This document shows, in pieces, positions 45,159-54,867 of a stretch of DNA of 64,000 nt; the stretch's first letter is position 1, and each line of letters starts with the position of its first letter. Location of the stretch: NCBI GenBank assembly GCA_903902915.1, contig CAIUWR010000045.1, positions 186,001 to 250,000 of the forward strand, given 5' to 3'. The notes beneath the pieces are model-generated. The model saw only the letters and a program-made list of their open reading frames with translations, had not been told where the DNA came from and searched no databases. The translations under genes were made by a program, and so were the position numbers. Origin of the DNA: an uncultured Hyphomicrobiales bacterium (GTDB taxonomy: Bacteria > Pseudomonadota > Alphaproteobacteria > Rhizobiales > Beijerinckiaceae).

Positions 45159-48100
45159 TCCGCACCCTCCGCCATTTCATCGGTGGCCCGCGCGGGCTTG
45201 CGTCCGCGCCATCCAAAGCGCGCGCGCACGCGCTCCACGGCCAGATAGATCACAGGGGTCGTGTAAAGGGTCAGCAACTGACTGAGCAGCAAGCCGCCGA
45301 CGATGGACACGCCGAGCGGAATGCGCAATTCGCTGCCCGAACCGCTGGCGAAGGCGAGCGGAAGCGCGCCAAACAGCGCGGCCAGCGTGGTCATCATGAT
45401 GGGGCGGAAACGCAGATGGCAGGCGCGCAGGATCGCCTCCTGCGGCGATAGTCCCGAGCGCTCGGCCACCAGCGCAAAATCGATCATCATGATCGCGTTC
45501 TTCTTCACGATGCCCATCAAGAGCACAATGCCGATCAACGCGATGATGGACAGATCCTGCCCCGTGAGCATCAACGCCAGCAACGCGCCGACGCCTGCGG
45601 AGGGAAGCGTGGTGAGAATGGTGAAGGGATGGGCGAAGCTCTCGTAGAGCATGCCCAGCACGATATAGATGGCGATGATCGCGGCCAGGATCAGCCAGGG
45701 CTGCGTGGCGAGCGAGCGCTTGAACTCGGCCGCGTCCGCACGGAACGTTCCAATCACCGAAGCGGGCATGCCGATGTCGGCTTCCGCCCGCGCCACCGCC
45801 TGCACGGCGTCGCCTAGCGAGGCTTGCGGTTCGAGATCGAAACTGACGATGGCGGCGGGAAACTGATCCTGATGCATGACCGCGAGCGGCGCCGTGATGC
45901 GCCTGATGGTGGCTACAGTCTCCAGCGGGGTCTGCACCCCGCCAGCGCCTGGCACATAGAGTTTCGCGAGGGCTGCGGGGTCGAGCTGATATTGGGGAGC
46001 GGCCTCCAGGACGACGCGATACTGATTAGATTGCGCGTAAATGGTGGAGACCTGCCTCTGGCCGAAAGCGCTGTTCAGCGTATCGTCAATCGCCTGCATG
46101 CCGACGCCCAGACGCCCGGCCTTTTCGCGATCCACATCGACGAAGATGCGCAAGCCGCCATCATTGGTTTCGGCCGCCACATTGCGCACGACGCCGGAGC
46201 CGCGCAAGGCCTCCGCCAGCTTCTTGGCCCAGACCTCAAGCTGCGCCGCGTCAGCGCTGGAAAGCGTATATTGAAATTGCGAGCGGCTCGATTGCGTCGT
46301 GATCTGGATGTCTTGCGCGGGCTGGGCGTAAAGCTTCACGCCCGCGACGTCGGACGCCGCGACGCGCAGACGCTCGGCGATCACGCCAGCGTCGAAGCGG
46401 CGCAATTCGCGCGGCCTCAGCACCACCGTAAGACGCGCCGCGTTTTGCGTGACGTTGAGCGGACCGATGCCCACGACGCCCACAACCCCTGTGACGTCGG
46501 GATCACGGCTCATGATGGCGGCGACCTCCTCTTGCAAGCGCGACATCTCGCGGAAGGACACATCCGGCGCAGCCTCCACGCTGACGGTGATGAGGCCCGT
46601 GTCCTGCGTTGGCAGGAACCCCTTGGGGATCATGATATAAAGCCCGACCGTCAGCGCCAGCGTAGCGAGGGTGGCCAGCTGCATCAGCCCCTGGCGCGCG
46701 ATGGCCCAGCCAAGCGTCGCATCATAGAGGCGGGCCAGAGCGGCGAAGGGCCATTCGAGGATGCGCAGCAGGCGGGGCGCAGCGGCGCCTTCGGGAATGG
46801 CGCGCAGAAGCCGCCCGCACATCATCGGCGTCAAGGTGAGGGAAATCACCGCCGAGACCACGACCGCCAGCGTCAGCGTGATCGCGAATTCGCGGAACAT
46901 GCGTCCCACGATGCCGGTCATGAACAGCAGCGGAATGAACACGGCCACCAGAGAGGCGGTGAGCGAAATGACCGTGAAGCCGATCTCGCGGGCGCCGTCG
47001 AGCGCGGCTTGCAGGGGAGTCTTGCCGCTCTCCAGATTGCGCACGATGTTCTCGATCATGACGATGGCGTCATCGACCACAAAGCCCGTGCCGATGGTCA
47101 GCGCCATGAGCGAAAGATTGTCGAGACTGAACCCTGCGAGCCACATGGCGGCGAAACTGGCGAGGATGGAGAGCGGGAGCGTCACGCCCGCAATGATGGT
47201 GGCGCGCAAGGTGCGCAGGAACAGCAACACCACCAGCACCACCAGGCCGATGGCCAGCACGAGCGTGAATTGCACGTCGACGACGGAGGCGCGGATGGTC
47301 TGGGTGCGGTCATGCGCCACCACCAGCTCCGCGCCCGCGGGCAGCGAGCGTTGCAGGCGCGGCAGCTCGCGCTTCAGCCGGTCCACCGTGTCGATGATGT
47401 TGGCGCCGGGCTGTTTCTGCACATCGAGCACGATGGCCGTGCGCCCGTTGAACCAGCCGCCCACGCGGGTGTTCTCCAGCCCGTCCAGCACGTCCGCCAC
47501 ATCGCGCAGCATGACCGGCGCATTGTTGCGATAAGCGACGACGATGCCGCGATAGGCCTCGGCGGCGCTTATCTGATCGTTGGAGGCGATGGTGTAGGAT
47601 TGCTGGGCGCCATCCAGCGCGCCCTTCGCGCCCGCCACATTGGCGCCGACGATGGCGAGGCGCAGATCTTCCAGCCCAAGGCGATAGGACGCCAGGCGCG
47701 CGAGATCGGCCTGGATGCGCACGGCGGGCCGCACGCCGCCCTGAATCGACACGCGCCCCACGCCGCTGATCTCGGACAGGCGCGGGCCGATCAATGTATC
47801 GGCGAAATCGCTCAAGGCCCGCAGCGGCAGCGTGTCCGACATGACGGCCACGGTGACGATGGGCGCATCGGCCGGGTTCACTTTCGAATAGACCGGGGGA
47901 TAGGGCAAATTATGCGGCAGGGTGGACGAGGCCGCGTTGATCGCCGACTGCACGTCCTGCGCGGCGGCGTCGATGTCGCGGTCGAGCTCGAACTGCAACG
48001 TGATCTGGCTGAGGCCGAAAGAGGATTGCGACGACATGGAGACCAGCGCCGGAATCTGGCCAAATTGCCGCTCCAGCGGCGAGGTGACGATGGAGGCGAT

Positions 48101-48274
48101 GGTGTCGGGATTGGCGCCGGGCAACTGGGTCATGATCTGCATGGTCGGAAAATCGACCTGCGGCAAAGCCGAGACCGGCAGCCGCCAGAACCCGAGCAGA
48201 CCAAACAGAAGAATCGCGACCCCCAGCAGCGAAGTCGCCACCGGCCGCAGGATGAAGGGCGCCGAAACGCTCAT
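45155..48274 (-). CDS. mdtB: RND efflux pump MdtB-like subunit
   Basis: The 1039-residue RND protein is the first of two tandem pumps. It has FILRPVATSLLGVAILLFGL at the N-terminus, TIGTGFVVDDAIVMIENIVR in helix 4 and GIVLLMGIVKKNAIMMIDFA in the second half. It starts 4 bases inside the adaptor gene and overlaps the next pump by 4 bases. MdtABC-type pumps export bile salts, novobiocin and similar compounds in enterobacteria; the substrate here is not known. Confidence 0.88.
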   Translation of the reverse strand: MSVSAPFILRPVATSLLGVAILLFGLLGFWRLPVSALPQVDFPTMQIMTQLPGANPDTIASIVTSPLERQFGQIPALVSMSSQSSFGLSQITLQFELDRDIDAAAQDVQSAINAASSTLPHNLPYPPVYSKVNPADAPIVTVAVMSDTLPLRALSDFADTLIGPRLSEISGVGRVSIQGGVRPAVRIQADLARLASYRLGLEDLRLAIVGANVAGAKGALDGAQQSYTIASNDQISAAEAYRGIVVAYRNNAPVMLRDVADVLDGLENTRVGGWFNGRTAIVLDVQKQPGANIIDTVDRLKRELPRLQRSLPAGAELVVAHDRTQTIRASVVDVQFTLVLAIGLVVLVVLLFLRTLRATIIAGVTLPLSILASFAAMWLAGFSLDNLSLMALTIGTGFVVDDAIVMIENIVRNLESGKTPLQAALDGAREIGFTVISLTASLVAVFIPLLFMTGIVGRMFREFAITLTLAVVVSAVISLTLTPMMCGRLLRAIPEGAAAPRLLRILEWPFAALARLYDATLGWAIARQGLMQLATLATLALTVGLYIMIPKGFLPTQDTGLITVSVEAAPDVSFREMSRLQEEVAAIMSRDPDVTGVVGVVGIGPLNVTQNAARLTVVLRPRELRRFDAGVIAERLRVAASDVAGVKLYAQPAQDIQITTQSSRSQFQYTLSSADAAQLEVWAKKLAEALRGSGVVRNVAAETNDGGLRIFVDVDREKAGRLGVGMQAIDDTLNSAFGQRQVSTIYAQSNQYRVVLEAAPQYQLDPAALAKLYVPGAGGVQTPLETVATIRRITAPLAVMHQDQFPAAIVSFDLEPQASLGDAVQAVARAEADIGMPASVIGTFRADAAEFKRSLATQPWLILAAIIAIYIVLGMLYESFAHPFTILTTLPSAGVGALLALMLTGQDLSIIALIGIVLLMGIVKKNAIMMIDFALVAERSGLSPQEAILRACHLRFRPIMMTTLAALFGALPLAFASGSGSELRIPLGVSIVGGLLLSQLLTLYTTPVIYLAVERVRARFGWRGRKPARATDEMAEGAE

Positions 48275-49560
48275 CTGGTCACGGCCGCAGCGCCGCCCTG
48301 CGGTTGCGGCCGCGCCTGCCCTTCCGCACGGCGCCCCTGACCCTGCCCGCCTCGCGGGCGCGCCTCGGGTGTGGGCGCATCAGGCTGGGCGAGCGTTGGC
48401 GTCTGCGCCTGCGGCCGCACGGCGGAGCCATCGGTGAGCTGTCCGAAACCTGTGGTGATGACGGTCGCGCCGTCCTCGACCCCGCTCTGGATCACCGCGA
48501 TGTTTTCATCCTGGCGCCCCACAGCCACGCTCTTCATGGCCGCCTTGGACTCGGGCGTCAGCACATAGACGAAGGCGCCCTTCGGCCCACGCTGCACCGC
48601 GCCGGCGGGCGCCACCAGCGCCTGACGCAGCACATCCACGAAAACGCGCACGTTGATGAACTGGCCGGGCCAGAGCGCAAGGTCGGCGTTGGCGAAGATG
48701 GCCTTCACCCGCACGGTGCCCGTCGTTATGTCGACCTGATTGTCGATCACCTCCACCTCGCCCGTCTGGATCACGGTGGCGTTGTCGGCCTCCATGGCCT
48801 GCACCTTCAGACGCCCGCGCAACTGACCCGCCACCACCGCCCGCAGATATTGCTGTGGGAGGCTGAACACCGCAGCGACGGGCCTCACCTGCGTCAGGGT
48901 GACGATGCCGGCGGCGTCGGCTGCGTGAACGATATTGCCGGCGTCGATGGCGCGCAGGCCCGTGCGGCCGTCGATCGGCGCCGTGATGGTCGTGTAGTCG
49001 AGGATGGCTTTGGCGTTGTCGATCGCCGCCTGATCCAGCCGCACCAGGGCCTCCAGTTGGGCGACCGTGGCCTTCTGCGTATCGGCCTGCTGACGCGAGC
49101 CGAAATTGCCGACGGCGAGGCGCGTATAGCGGTCCAGATCAATGCGCGCATTCTCGAGCTGGGATTCATCCTGCGCCTTTTTGGCGACGACCTGATCATA
49201 GAGCGCCTGATAGGTGCGCGGGTCGATCCTGGCCAGAACATCGCCCTTCTTGACGTCCTGCCCATCGCGGAAGGTGAGCTCCATGAGCCTTCCGTCAACC
49301 TGCGCGCGCACCACCACCGTATTGAGCGCCTGCACTGTGCCGACGGCGTCGATCGTCACCGGCACGTCCTGGCGCGTCAGCGTGGCGGTGAGCACGGGCA
49401 CAACCTCGGATTTCTGCGCTCGCCTGCCGCCAAACAGGCGCGGCCGATCCTGCTCCTGAGCGCTATCCCGGCCCGGAAAGGGGATCGTGATGAGGCCCAG
49501 CCGGTCGGCCCCCCAGGCCCCGAGCCCGACCAGCACGAGAAGCGCGATCATTTTTCTCAT
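48271..49560 (-). CDS. mdtA: RND efflux adaptor, MdtA-like
   Basis: The 429-residue adaptor has an N-terminal membrane anchor, a conserved QDVPVTIDAVGTVQALNTVV and the biotinyl-lipoyl-like FRDGQDVKKGDVLARIDPRT. The alpha-hairpin is VGNFGSRQQADTQKATVAQL. The C-terminal 45 residues are a Pro/Gln/Arg-rich tail (PEARPRGGQGQGRRAEGQAR) not needed for the fold and unusual in length. It overlaps the channel gene upstream and the pump gene downstream by 4 bases each. Confidence 0.9.
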   Translation of the reverse strand: MRKMIALLVLVGLGAWGADRLGLITIPFPGRDSAQEQDRPRLFGGRRAQKSEVVPVLTATLTRQDVPVTIDAVGTVQALNTVVVRAQVDGRLMELTFRDGQDVKKGDVLARIDPRTYQALYDQVVAKKAQDESQLENARIDLDRYTRLAVGNFGSRQQADTQKATVAQLEALVRLDQAAIDNAKAILDYTTITAPIDGRTGLRAIDAGNIVHAADAAGIVTLTQVRPVAAVFSLPQQYLRAVVAGQLRGRLKVQAMEADNATVIQTGEVEVIDNQVDITTGTVRVKAIFANADLALWPGQFINVRVFVDVLRQALVAPAGAVQRGPKGAFVYVLTPESKAAMKSVAVGRQDENIAVIQSGVEDGATVITTGFGQLTDGSAVRPQAQTPTLAQPDAPTPEARPRGGQGQGRRAEGQARPQPQGGAAAVTR

Positions 49561-51020
49561 TGATCCGCCCCCCCGGTTCCAGCGGCGGGCCCCGCGAAGA
49601 CGGCGACGGCCCGCTCCTGCGTCCAGCCGCCGCCCAAAGCCTGATACAGCGAGACCGCAGCCTGGAAGCGCTCCAGACGCACCTGGGTCAGCTGATCCTG
49701 CGCCTGAAACAGCGTGAGTTGGATGTTCAAAAGCGTCACCACATCAACCGTGCCTTCCCGCAAGCGCACCTCCGTTATCTGGTAGGCCCGGCGCGCCGCC
49801 GCTACGGCGGCGAGCTGCAATCTTTCGTGTACAGCGCTCTGCTGGACCGCAATCAAAGCGTTCTCGACATCCGACAGCGCCTGAATGATGCTTTTGCGAT
49901 AGACTTCCAAGGCTTCGATCTGCAGGCCCTGCGCCGCCAGCAATTGCCCTTCAAGGCTGCCGCCGGTGAAGATCGGGGCGGTGAGGCCCTCAGCCAGCGA
50001 GGCGGCCAGCGCGTCCGGACGCAGCAGATTCTTGAGCGTGAGGCTGGCGACCCCGGCCGTGCCGGTCAGGCTGATGGTCGGCAGGAAGGCCGCGCGCGCG
50101 GCGCTCACGCTGGCGTTCTGGGCGACGAGTTTGGTCTCGGCGGAAACGATGTCCGGCCGCTGGAACAGCAGCTGGGACGGCAGGCCCGCGCGCACCGCAG
50201 GCGTCTTCAGCGCATCAAGGCTGCCGCCCCGCACGCTCATGCTCTCGGGCGTGCGGCCCACCAGCACGGCCAGCAGATTGCGCGTCTGCTGCACCGCCTG
50301 CTCCAAAGGCGGCACGGCGGCGCGCTGGTTGGCGACAACGCTGTCCTGCTGAGCCAGATCAAGCGCTGTGGCGGTGCCCACCTCCAGCCGCGCGCGGATG
50401 GCGCTCTGCACGCTCTCGGCGATGCGGATATCCTCCCGCGCCAGCCGCAGCCGGTCCTGGGCGGCGAGCATGAGGAAATAACTGTTGGCGACCGAGGCCA
50501 GCGTGGCGACCGCCACCACATCGCGGTCATAGATGCTGGAGGTGGCGGTTTCCCGGGCGGATTCGGCCAGCGAGCGGTTCCGGCCGAACAGGTCAAGCGC
50601 ATAGCTCGCGGTCAGACCAAGATCGAAGCGGTTGGAGACGCTGGAGGTGAAAGGCCCCACCTTGGAGCGCAACGTGCCCGGCGACAGACTGCGGCTGGCG
50701 TCCTCGGTTCCCTGGAGCTGTGGATAAAGCGCCGCGCCAGCCACCTCCGCCTGCCCCTGCGCCTGAATGATTCGGGCGCTGGCGAGGGCGATGTCAAGAT
50801 TTTGCTCCTGCGCCTGCTCCACCAGACGGGCGAGTTCCGGCGAGCCGAACTGCGCCGCCCAGAAGCCCGGCGGGCGCGTCGGCCCAGTGGCGGCGGCGCG
50901 GTAAGCCTCCGGAATTTCGGGCAAGGCGGCGACGAATGGCCGCTCGGGCCAGCAGCCGCCCAACAGCCCCGCGACGAGGCCCAAAGCGCAGGCGCGCGCG
51001 CCACGAAGGCCCCATTTCAT
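49557..51020 (-). CDS. Outer-membrane channel lipoprotein (NodT/TolC family)
   Basis: The 487-residue protein is the outer-membrane factor of the Mdt-type system. It has a lipoprotein signal ending LVAGLLGGC, so its N-terminal Cys is probably lipidated, and two repeats of the outer-membrane efflux domain. Visible family segments are QAQEQNLDIALASARIIQAQ and AGLPSQLLFQRPDIVSAETK. It is the first gene of the four-gene leftward operon. The ATG at 51020 gives the lipoprotein signal; a GTG at 51035 is an alternative. Repeated TTGCGAC motifs lie 130-210 bases upstream. Confidence 0.92.
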   Translation of the reverse strand: MKWGLRGARACALGLVAGLLGGCWPERPFVAALPEIPEAYRAAATGPTRPPGFWAAQFGSPELARLVEQAQEQNLDIALASARIIQAQGQAEVAGAALYPQLQGTEDASRSLSPGTLRSKVGPFTSSVSNRFDLGLTASYALDLFGRNRSLAESARETATSSIYDRDVVAVATLASVANSYFLMLAAQDRLRLAREDIRIAESVQSAIRARLEVGTATALDLAQQDSVVANQRAAVPPLEQAVQQTRNLLAVLVGRTPESMSVRGGSLDALKTPAVRAGLPSQLLFQRPDIVSAETKLVAQNASVSAARAAFLPTISLTGTAGVASLTLKNLLRPDALAASLAEGLTAPIFTGGSLEGQLLAAQGLQIEALEVYRKSIIQALSDVENALIAVQQSAVHERLQLAAVAAARRAYQITEVRLREGTVDVVTLLNIQLTLFQAQDQLTQVRLERFQAAVSLYQALGGGWTQERAVAVFAGPAAGTGGADQ

Positions 51021-51149
51021 CTGGCTCAGTCTCACCTGAATCCCTGTCTGGCCACGCCACTCGTCAACATAGCCACTTCTAGCCCGAACCCCGGAGCGAG
51101 GGAAACTCAGGCCTAGCAGCGGCACCCTTGCGCTCGCGATTGACAGGGA

Positions 51150-51232
51150 CTTGCGACCAAATTGCGACGATGACGCTGCTCAACTGGACGAAAGTACGCG
51201 TTTCAACAGGAAAAACAGCATCACGTCGCAAG
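51150..51232. promoter_or_regulatory. Repeated TTGCGAC motifs upstream of the efflux operon
   Basis: CTTGCGAC (51150-51157), TTGCGAC (51162-51168) and the inverted GTCGCAAG (51225-51232) lie in the 218-base gap between the zinc dehydrogenase gene and the leftward channel gene. The repeats suggest a regulator site for the efflux operon. No regulator gene is nearby. Confidence 0.4.
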
Positions 51233-51238
51233 CCGCGA

Positions 51239-52351
51239 TCACATCCAGGGATCCACCGCGCAATGGATGGCGTTGGGCTCGCCCTCGCCGCCCACCGTGC
51301 GCAGGGCGAGATCCACATCCTTGAGGCCGAACACATGGGTCGCCATTTCATGCAGCGGATAGCGCCCGCTGGCGATGATCTGCAACCCCAGCTCCACCGC
51401 CTCATAGGAATGGCCGCGCATGCCTTTCACCGTGAGGAAGCGGCGCACCAGGGTGTCGCTGGGAAAATTCGGCACATCCTTGAACTTCCAGCCGCCCAGA
51501 ATGATGCGGCCCGACTTGCGCGCCAGATTGATGGCGGTGACGATGGTCTGCGTGCCGCCCGCCGCACAATCAAGCACCAGATCGGCCATCTCGCCGCCGG
51601 TGATGTCGGCCACGGTCTCCAGCACATCCAGTTCGTCCACATTGATCGTGTGATGGGCGCCAAGACGCCGCGCCAGTTCAAGCCGCCGCGTGTCGGTGGG
51701 CGCGCCAAGGCCCGTCACGATGATGCAGCCCGCGCCCGCCTCCTTCGCCGCGACCACGCAGGCGAGGCCCTGCTGTCCCGGCCCCTGAATCACGACGGTT
51801 TCGCCAATGCGCAGCTTGCCTTGCAGATAGGCCCATTCGACCCCATTGCCGAGCGGCAGCGCCATGGCGGCCAGCACGGCGGGCATGGACTCGGGCACGC
51901 GATGGAAAACCGAATTGGGATGCAGATATTGATGGGTGGCGAAGCCGCCCCACAGGCCCGGACCGACCGACACAGCGGTTGAGCCATAGCGCACGGTGTC
52001 CGCGCGGTTGAGCGTGTCGGTCTCGTCGCAGAGGCGGAATTCCTGCCGTCGGCAATAACGGCAATGGCCGCAGGGAAGATATTCTTCCAGCGCGACGCGG
52101 TCGCCCTCCTTGAGGCCAAAGCGTCGGCCTGCGTCGCGCCCCAGCCGCTCGATGCGTCCCACCGATTCATGGCCCAGCACCAGCGCGCCCTTGGTCTTCG
52201 GATATTTCAGATAATAGGGCCAGTCGCTGCCGCACACGCCGGTCATCTCGATGCGCAGAAGCCCAGCATCCGCCGCGATCTCCGGCAGCGGCAGCTCACG
52301 CACTTCGGTCTTGCGAATATCGAAACTGACGGCGGCGGGAACGGCCTGCAT
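51239..52351 (-). CDS. Zinc-binding alcohol dehydrogenase-like protein (MDR family)
   Basis: The 370-residue MDR enzyme has the catalytic-zinc region EMTGVCGSDWPYY and LVLGHESVGRIERL, the structural-zinc cysteines in CGHCRYCRRQEFRLC, and the NAD(P)-binding segment VVIQGPGQQGLACVVAAKEA (the GxGxxG is GPGQQG). It would oxidise an alcohol or diol. It is the last gene of a leftward group with a Rieske oxygenase and a tripartite tricarboxylate-type binding protein, which suggests oxidation of a ring-derived diol or alcohol. The ATG at 52351 (MQAVPAAVSFDIRK) is the only Met near the family start; its ribosome-binding site is weak. Confidence 0.9.
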   Translation of the reverse strand: MQAVPAAVSFDIRKTEVRELPLPEIAADAGLLRIEMTGVCGSDWPYYLKYPKTKGALVLGHESVGRIERLGRDAGRRFGLKEGDRVALEEYLPCGHCRYCRRQEFRLCDETDTLNRADTVRYGSTAVSVGPGLWGGFATHQYLHPNSVFHRVPESMPAVLAAMALPLGNGVEWAYLQGKLRIGETVVIQGPGQQGLACVVAAKEAGAGCIIVTGLGAPTDTRRLELARRLGAHHTINVDELDVLETVADITGGEMADLVLDCAAGGTQTIVTAINLARKSGRIILGGWKFKDVPNFPSDTLVRRFLTVKGMRGHSYEAVELGLQIIASGRYPLHEMATHVFGLKDVDLALRTVGGEGEPNAIHCAVDPWM

Positions 52352-52392
52352 GAAACACCAATGCTGCAAGGGAAAGCGCGAGGCGACACGCC

Positions 52393-53670
52393 TCAGATCG
52401 AGATATGTCCGGCGCCTTTGCGCGCCACCAAAGCTTCGGGTCTGGCCGTATGGAACGGCTCGTTCTCCGGCAGCACGAAAGAGGCGGAGCGCACGGCGTG
52501 GCATTGCGGCGCAAGGGCTGGCGGCGCCACGCCCTTCTCAAGCGCCTGCGCGGCGCGCATCAGGCGGTGACGCGCCATGATGATGGCGTTGTCGGTGGTG
52601 CAGAGATTTTCGCGTGTGCGGTCGCTGATCGGCCCCATGCTTTCCTGCACGGAAGCGTCCTGCTGGGCGACGCCATGCACGCCGCTGAAAGTGACGCCCG
52701 CCTTCTGCCCCGCGCGGTCCATGCCGTAGTCGTTATCCTTGTTGAGCTTGGGCCGGAACGTGCCAGGCTCGAACTCCACATGGATGCCGTGGCCGCCCTG
52801 CATGGCGCCAAGCTCAGCCTCGCTCAGCGGACGCGCGGGATGATAGGTGAAGGTCCAGACGAAGCAGGTCTCGTCGTCGACGGGCGTCCAGGCGTGGCCG
52901 TTCAACGCATTGTCGCCATAGGGCGGAATCATCGTGTACCAGGGCATGATCCACTGGGTGACGCGCCAGTAATAATGGCCGGCTTCCGCATTGCGGCGCG
53001 CGCCGATGAGCAGCCCGCCGTCGGATTCCACGATCTCGAATTTCGGCGCGCGGTCGGCCTGATATTGCGCCCCCTTGGTGGCGCGATGCAGCGGGTCCGT
53101 CTGCAACTCGCCGCTATGCAGCCAGGACACATGCGAGGAATCGATGCCGCCTTCCATGGCTTGCAGAAAATTGCATTCCTGCAAACGTTTCGTCACGAAC
53201 AGATGGCCGGGCGGCAGATTGAGCCATTCAAAACCGGGCATGGGGGGCTGCAAGGCCGGATCGCCCATGTAGGTCCAAAGAACGCCGCCGCCCTCGACCA
53301 GCGGATAGGAGGTCAGCTTGATCTTCTTCGCATAGCCTGATTCCGCAGGCTCCGAAGGCACCTCGACGCATTGGCCTGTCACGTCGAATTTCCAGCCGTG
53401 ATAGGGGCAGCGCAGCCCGCAGTCCTCGTTACGCCCAAACCATAGCGAGACGCCGCGATGGGCGCAGAACTCGTCGATGAGGCCAAGTTTGCCTTCGCTG
53501 TCGCGGAACGCCAGAAGACGCTCGCAAAAGACCTTGACGCGCACGGGCGGACAATCATTTTCCGGCAATTCGCTCGCCAGCAAAACGGGCGTCCAGTAGC
53601 GGCGCAGAAGATCGCCCATGGGCTCACCGGAGCCCGTGCGGGTCAGGTAAAGGTTCTGCTCATGCTTCAT
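52393..53670 (-). CDS. Rieske non-heme iron oxygenase, large subunit (phthalate-4,5-dioxygenase-like)
   Basis: The 425-residue oxygenase has the Rieske motif CAHRGVSLWFGRNEDCGLRC then PYHGW (CxH...CxxH), and a catalytic domain with QECNFLQAMEGGIDSSHVSW, where the Asp and His belong to the mononuclear-iron region. The opening LTRTGSGEPMGDLLRRYWTP is characteristic of the phthalate-4,5-dioxygenase group. It would hydroxylate or demethylate an aromatic acid or ether, but the substrate is unknown. The ATG at 53670 follows GGAG. No ferredoxin or reductase gene is near. Confidence 0.92.
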   Translation of the reverse strand: MKHEQNLYLTRTGSGEPMGDLLRRYWTPVLLASELPENDCPPVRVKVFCERLLAFRDSEGKLGLIDEFCAHRGVSLWFGRNEDCGLRCPYHGWKFDVTGQCVEVPSEPAESGYAKKIKLTSYPLVEGGGVLWTYMGDPALQPPMPGFEWLNLPPGHLFVTKRLQECNFLQAMEGGIDSSHVSWLHSGELQTDPLHRATKGAQYQADRAPKFEIVESDGGLLIGARRNAEAGHYYWRVTQWIMPWYTMIPPYGDNALNGHAWTPVDDETCFVWTFTYHPARPLSEAELGAMQGGHGIHVEFEPGTFRPKLNKDNDYGMDRAGQKAGVTFSGVHGVAQQDASVQESMGPISDRTRENLCTTDNAIIMARHRLMRAAQALEKGVAPPALAPQCHAVRSASFVLPENEPFHTARPEALVARKGAGHISI

Positions 53671-53730
53671 GGTCGATCTCCGGACAGGGCGGGCGCCTTG
53701 AGCCACATTCTATAGACGACGGATCGAAAA

Positions 53731-54765
53731 TCACTTCGTCGGCGCCTCGATCAGCGCCTTGGCGCGCGCCAGAACGTCGGGCGGCGTATTGACGATGGAA
53801 TCGGCGATTGTCTGCGAGGCTTCCCCCGTGCCCGGACTGATGTCCATCGCAGCCTTCGCGGCCTCGGCGAGGAAGTCCGGATCCTTCACCATGGCGTCGA
53901 ACGCCCTGCGCAGCGCCGTCACCCGCTCGGGGGGCACATCCTGCGTCGTCACAAGCGAGCGGGACAGATCCGTGTCGGCGGAGAAGAATTCGAGCAATTT
54001 GCGATCGGAGACGTTGGCGGCGAGATCCATCAGAAGCGGAACGTCCGGCAGATCGGGATGGCGCACCAGGGCCACCTGCACGAGGATGTTGATCTTCTTG
54101 TCGCGCAGCCAGTCAGGCTTCGTCGATTTCCACGAGGCCCAGGAGTTGGAGCCCCGCCCCTCCACCTCGCCGCGCTCCATGGCCAGATTGACCTCGTTGC
54201 CGCCGGGATAGCCGGTCACGACGCGGAATTTCGTGCCCGCCACCGTGTTGATCAGCACCGGATAGAGCGCGCCAGCCGTGCCCATGGGCGCGCCCAGCAG
54301 GACTTCGCGCGTCTTGGCCTGCTCGACCGAGGTGACGCCGGTGGTGTGCCAGGTGTTCACCACATTTGGCGCGCTGGTCGTATTGCCAAGCCAGATGAAC
54401 TTGCGCGTGTCGAATTCCACGCCCGGCGCGCTCACCGCCTGCGCCGCCATCATGTTCTGCATGATCATGTGCAGGGTCGTGCCGTCGCGCGGGGCGAGTT
54501 TGGCGAGCCAGTTCGCCGCCTGGATGCCGCCGCCGCCGGGCATGTTGCGCGGCACGATGGCGGGTTCGCCGGGAATGTATTTGCCAAGGTAGCGGGCGAT
54601 GAGACGGCCGCGATAATCGTAGTCATTGCCAGCGGAGGTGCCGATCACGAGGCTGATCGTCTTGCCACGGTAGAAATCCGCCACGCCCTGCGCCCGGGCC
54701 TGCGGGGCCACGAGGCCCAGCGCGGCGCAAACAGCGCCCGCCATCGCGATCCTGCGACTGATCAT
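53731..54765 (-). CDS. Tripartite tricarboxylate transporter-type binding protein
   Basis: This 344-residue periplasmic binder has a signal peptide (ISRRIAMAGAVCAALGLVAP) and the TctC/BugT pattern near the start, DFYRGKTISLVIGTSAGNDY and PNMPGGGGIQAANWLA-like RNMPGGGGIQAANW. Relatives bind carboxylates, including aromatic acids. The membrane subunits TctA and TctB are not in the window, so this is an orphan binder. A strong GGGAGG precedes the ATG at 54765; the long track ORF upstream is a shadow. It heads the leftward group with the Rieske oxygenase and dehydrogenase and is divergent from the cupin gene. Confidence 0.9.
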   Translation of the reverse strand: MISRRIAMAGAVCAALGLVAPQARAQGVADFYRGKTISLVIGTSAGNDYDYRGRLIARYLGKYIPGEPAIVPRNMPGGGGIQAANWLAKLAPRDGTTLHMIMQNMMAAQAVSAPGVEFDTRKFIWLGNTTSAPNVVNTWHTTGVTSVEQAKTREVLLGAPMGTAGALYPVLINTVAGTKFRVVTGYPGGNEVNLAMERGEVEGRGSNSWASWKSTKPDWLRDKKINILVQVALVRHPDLPDVPLLMDLAANVSDRKLLEFFSADTDLSRSLVTTQDVPPERVTALRRAFDAMVKDPDFLAEAAKAAMDISPGTGEASQTIADSIVNTPPDVLARAKALIEAPTK

Positions 54766-54867
54766 TGCATCCTCCCTCGCCAGCGTGCCGGCCCTTTGCG
54801 CCGCGCCCTTTTGCACGGGGCCGCGCCAGTCTATGTTTTGGAATACCCATGTGGAGGAAATTGCGCA

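Noticed and set aside
45824-48340. 838-residue ORF on the plus strand opposite the first Mdt-type pump
   Set aside because: Antisense shadow of the RND gene; His/Arg/Asp-rich and without domain motifs.
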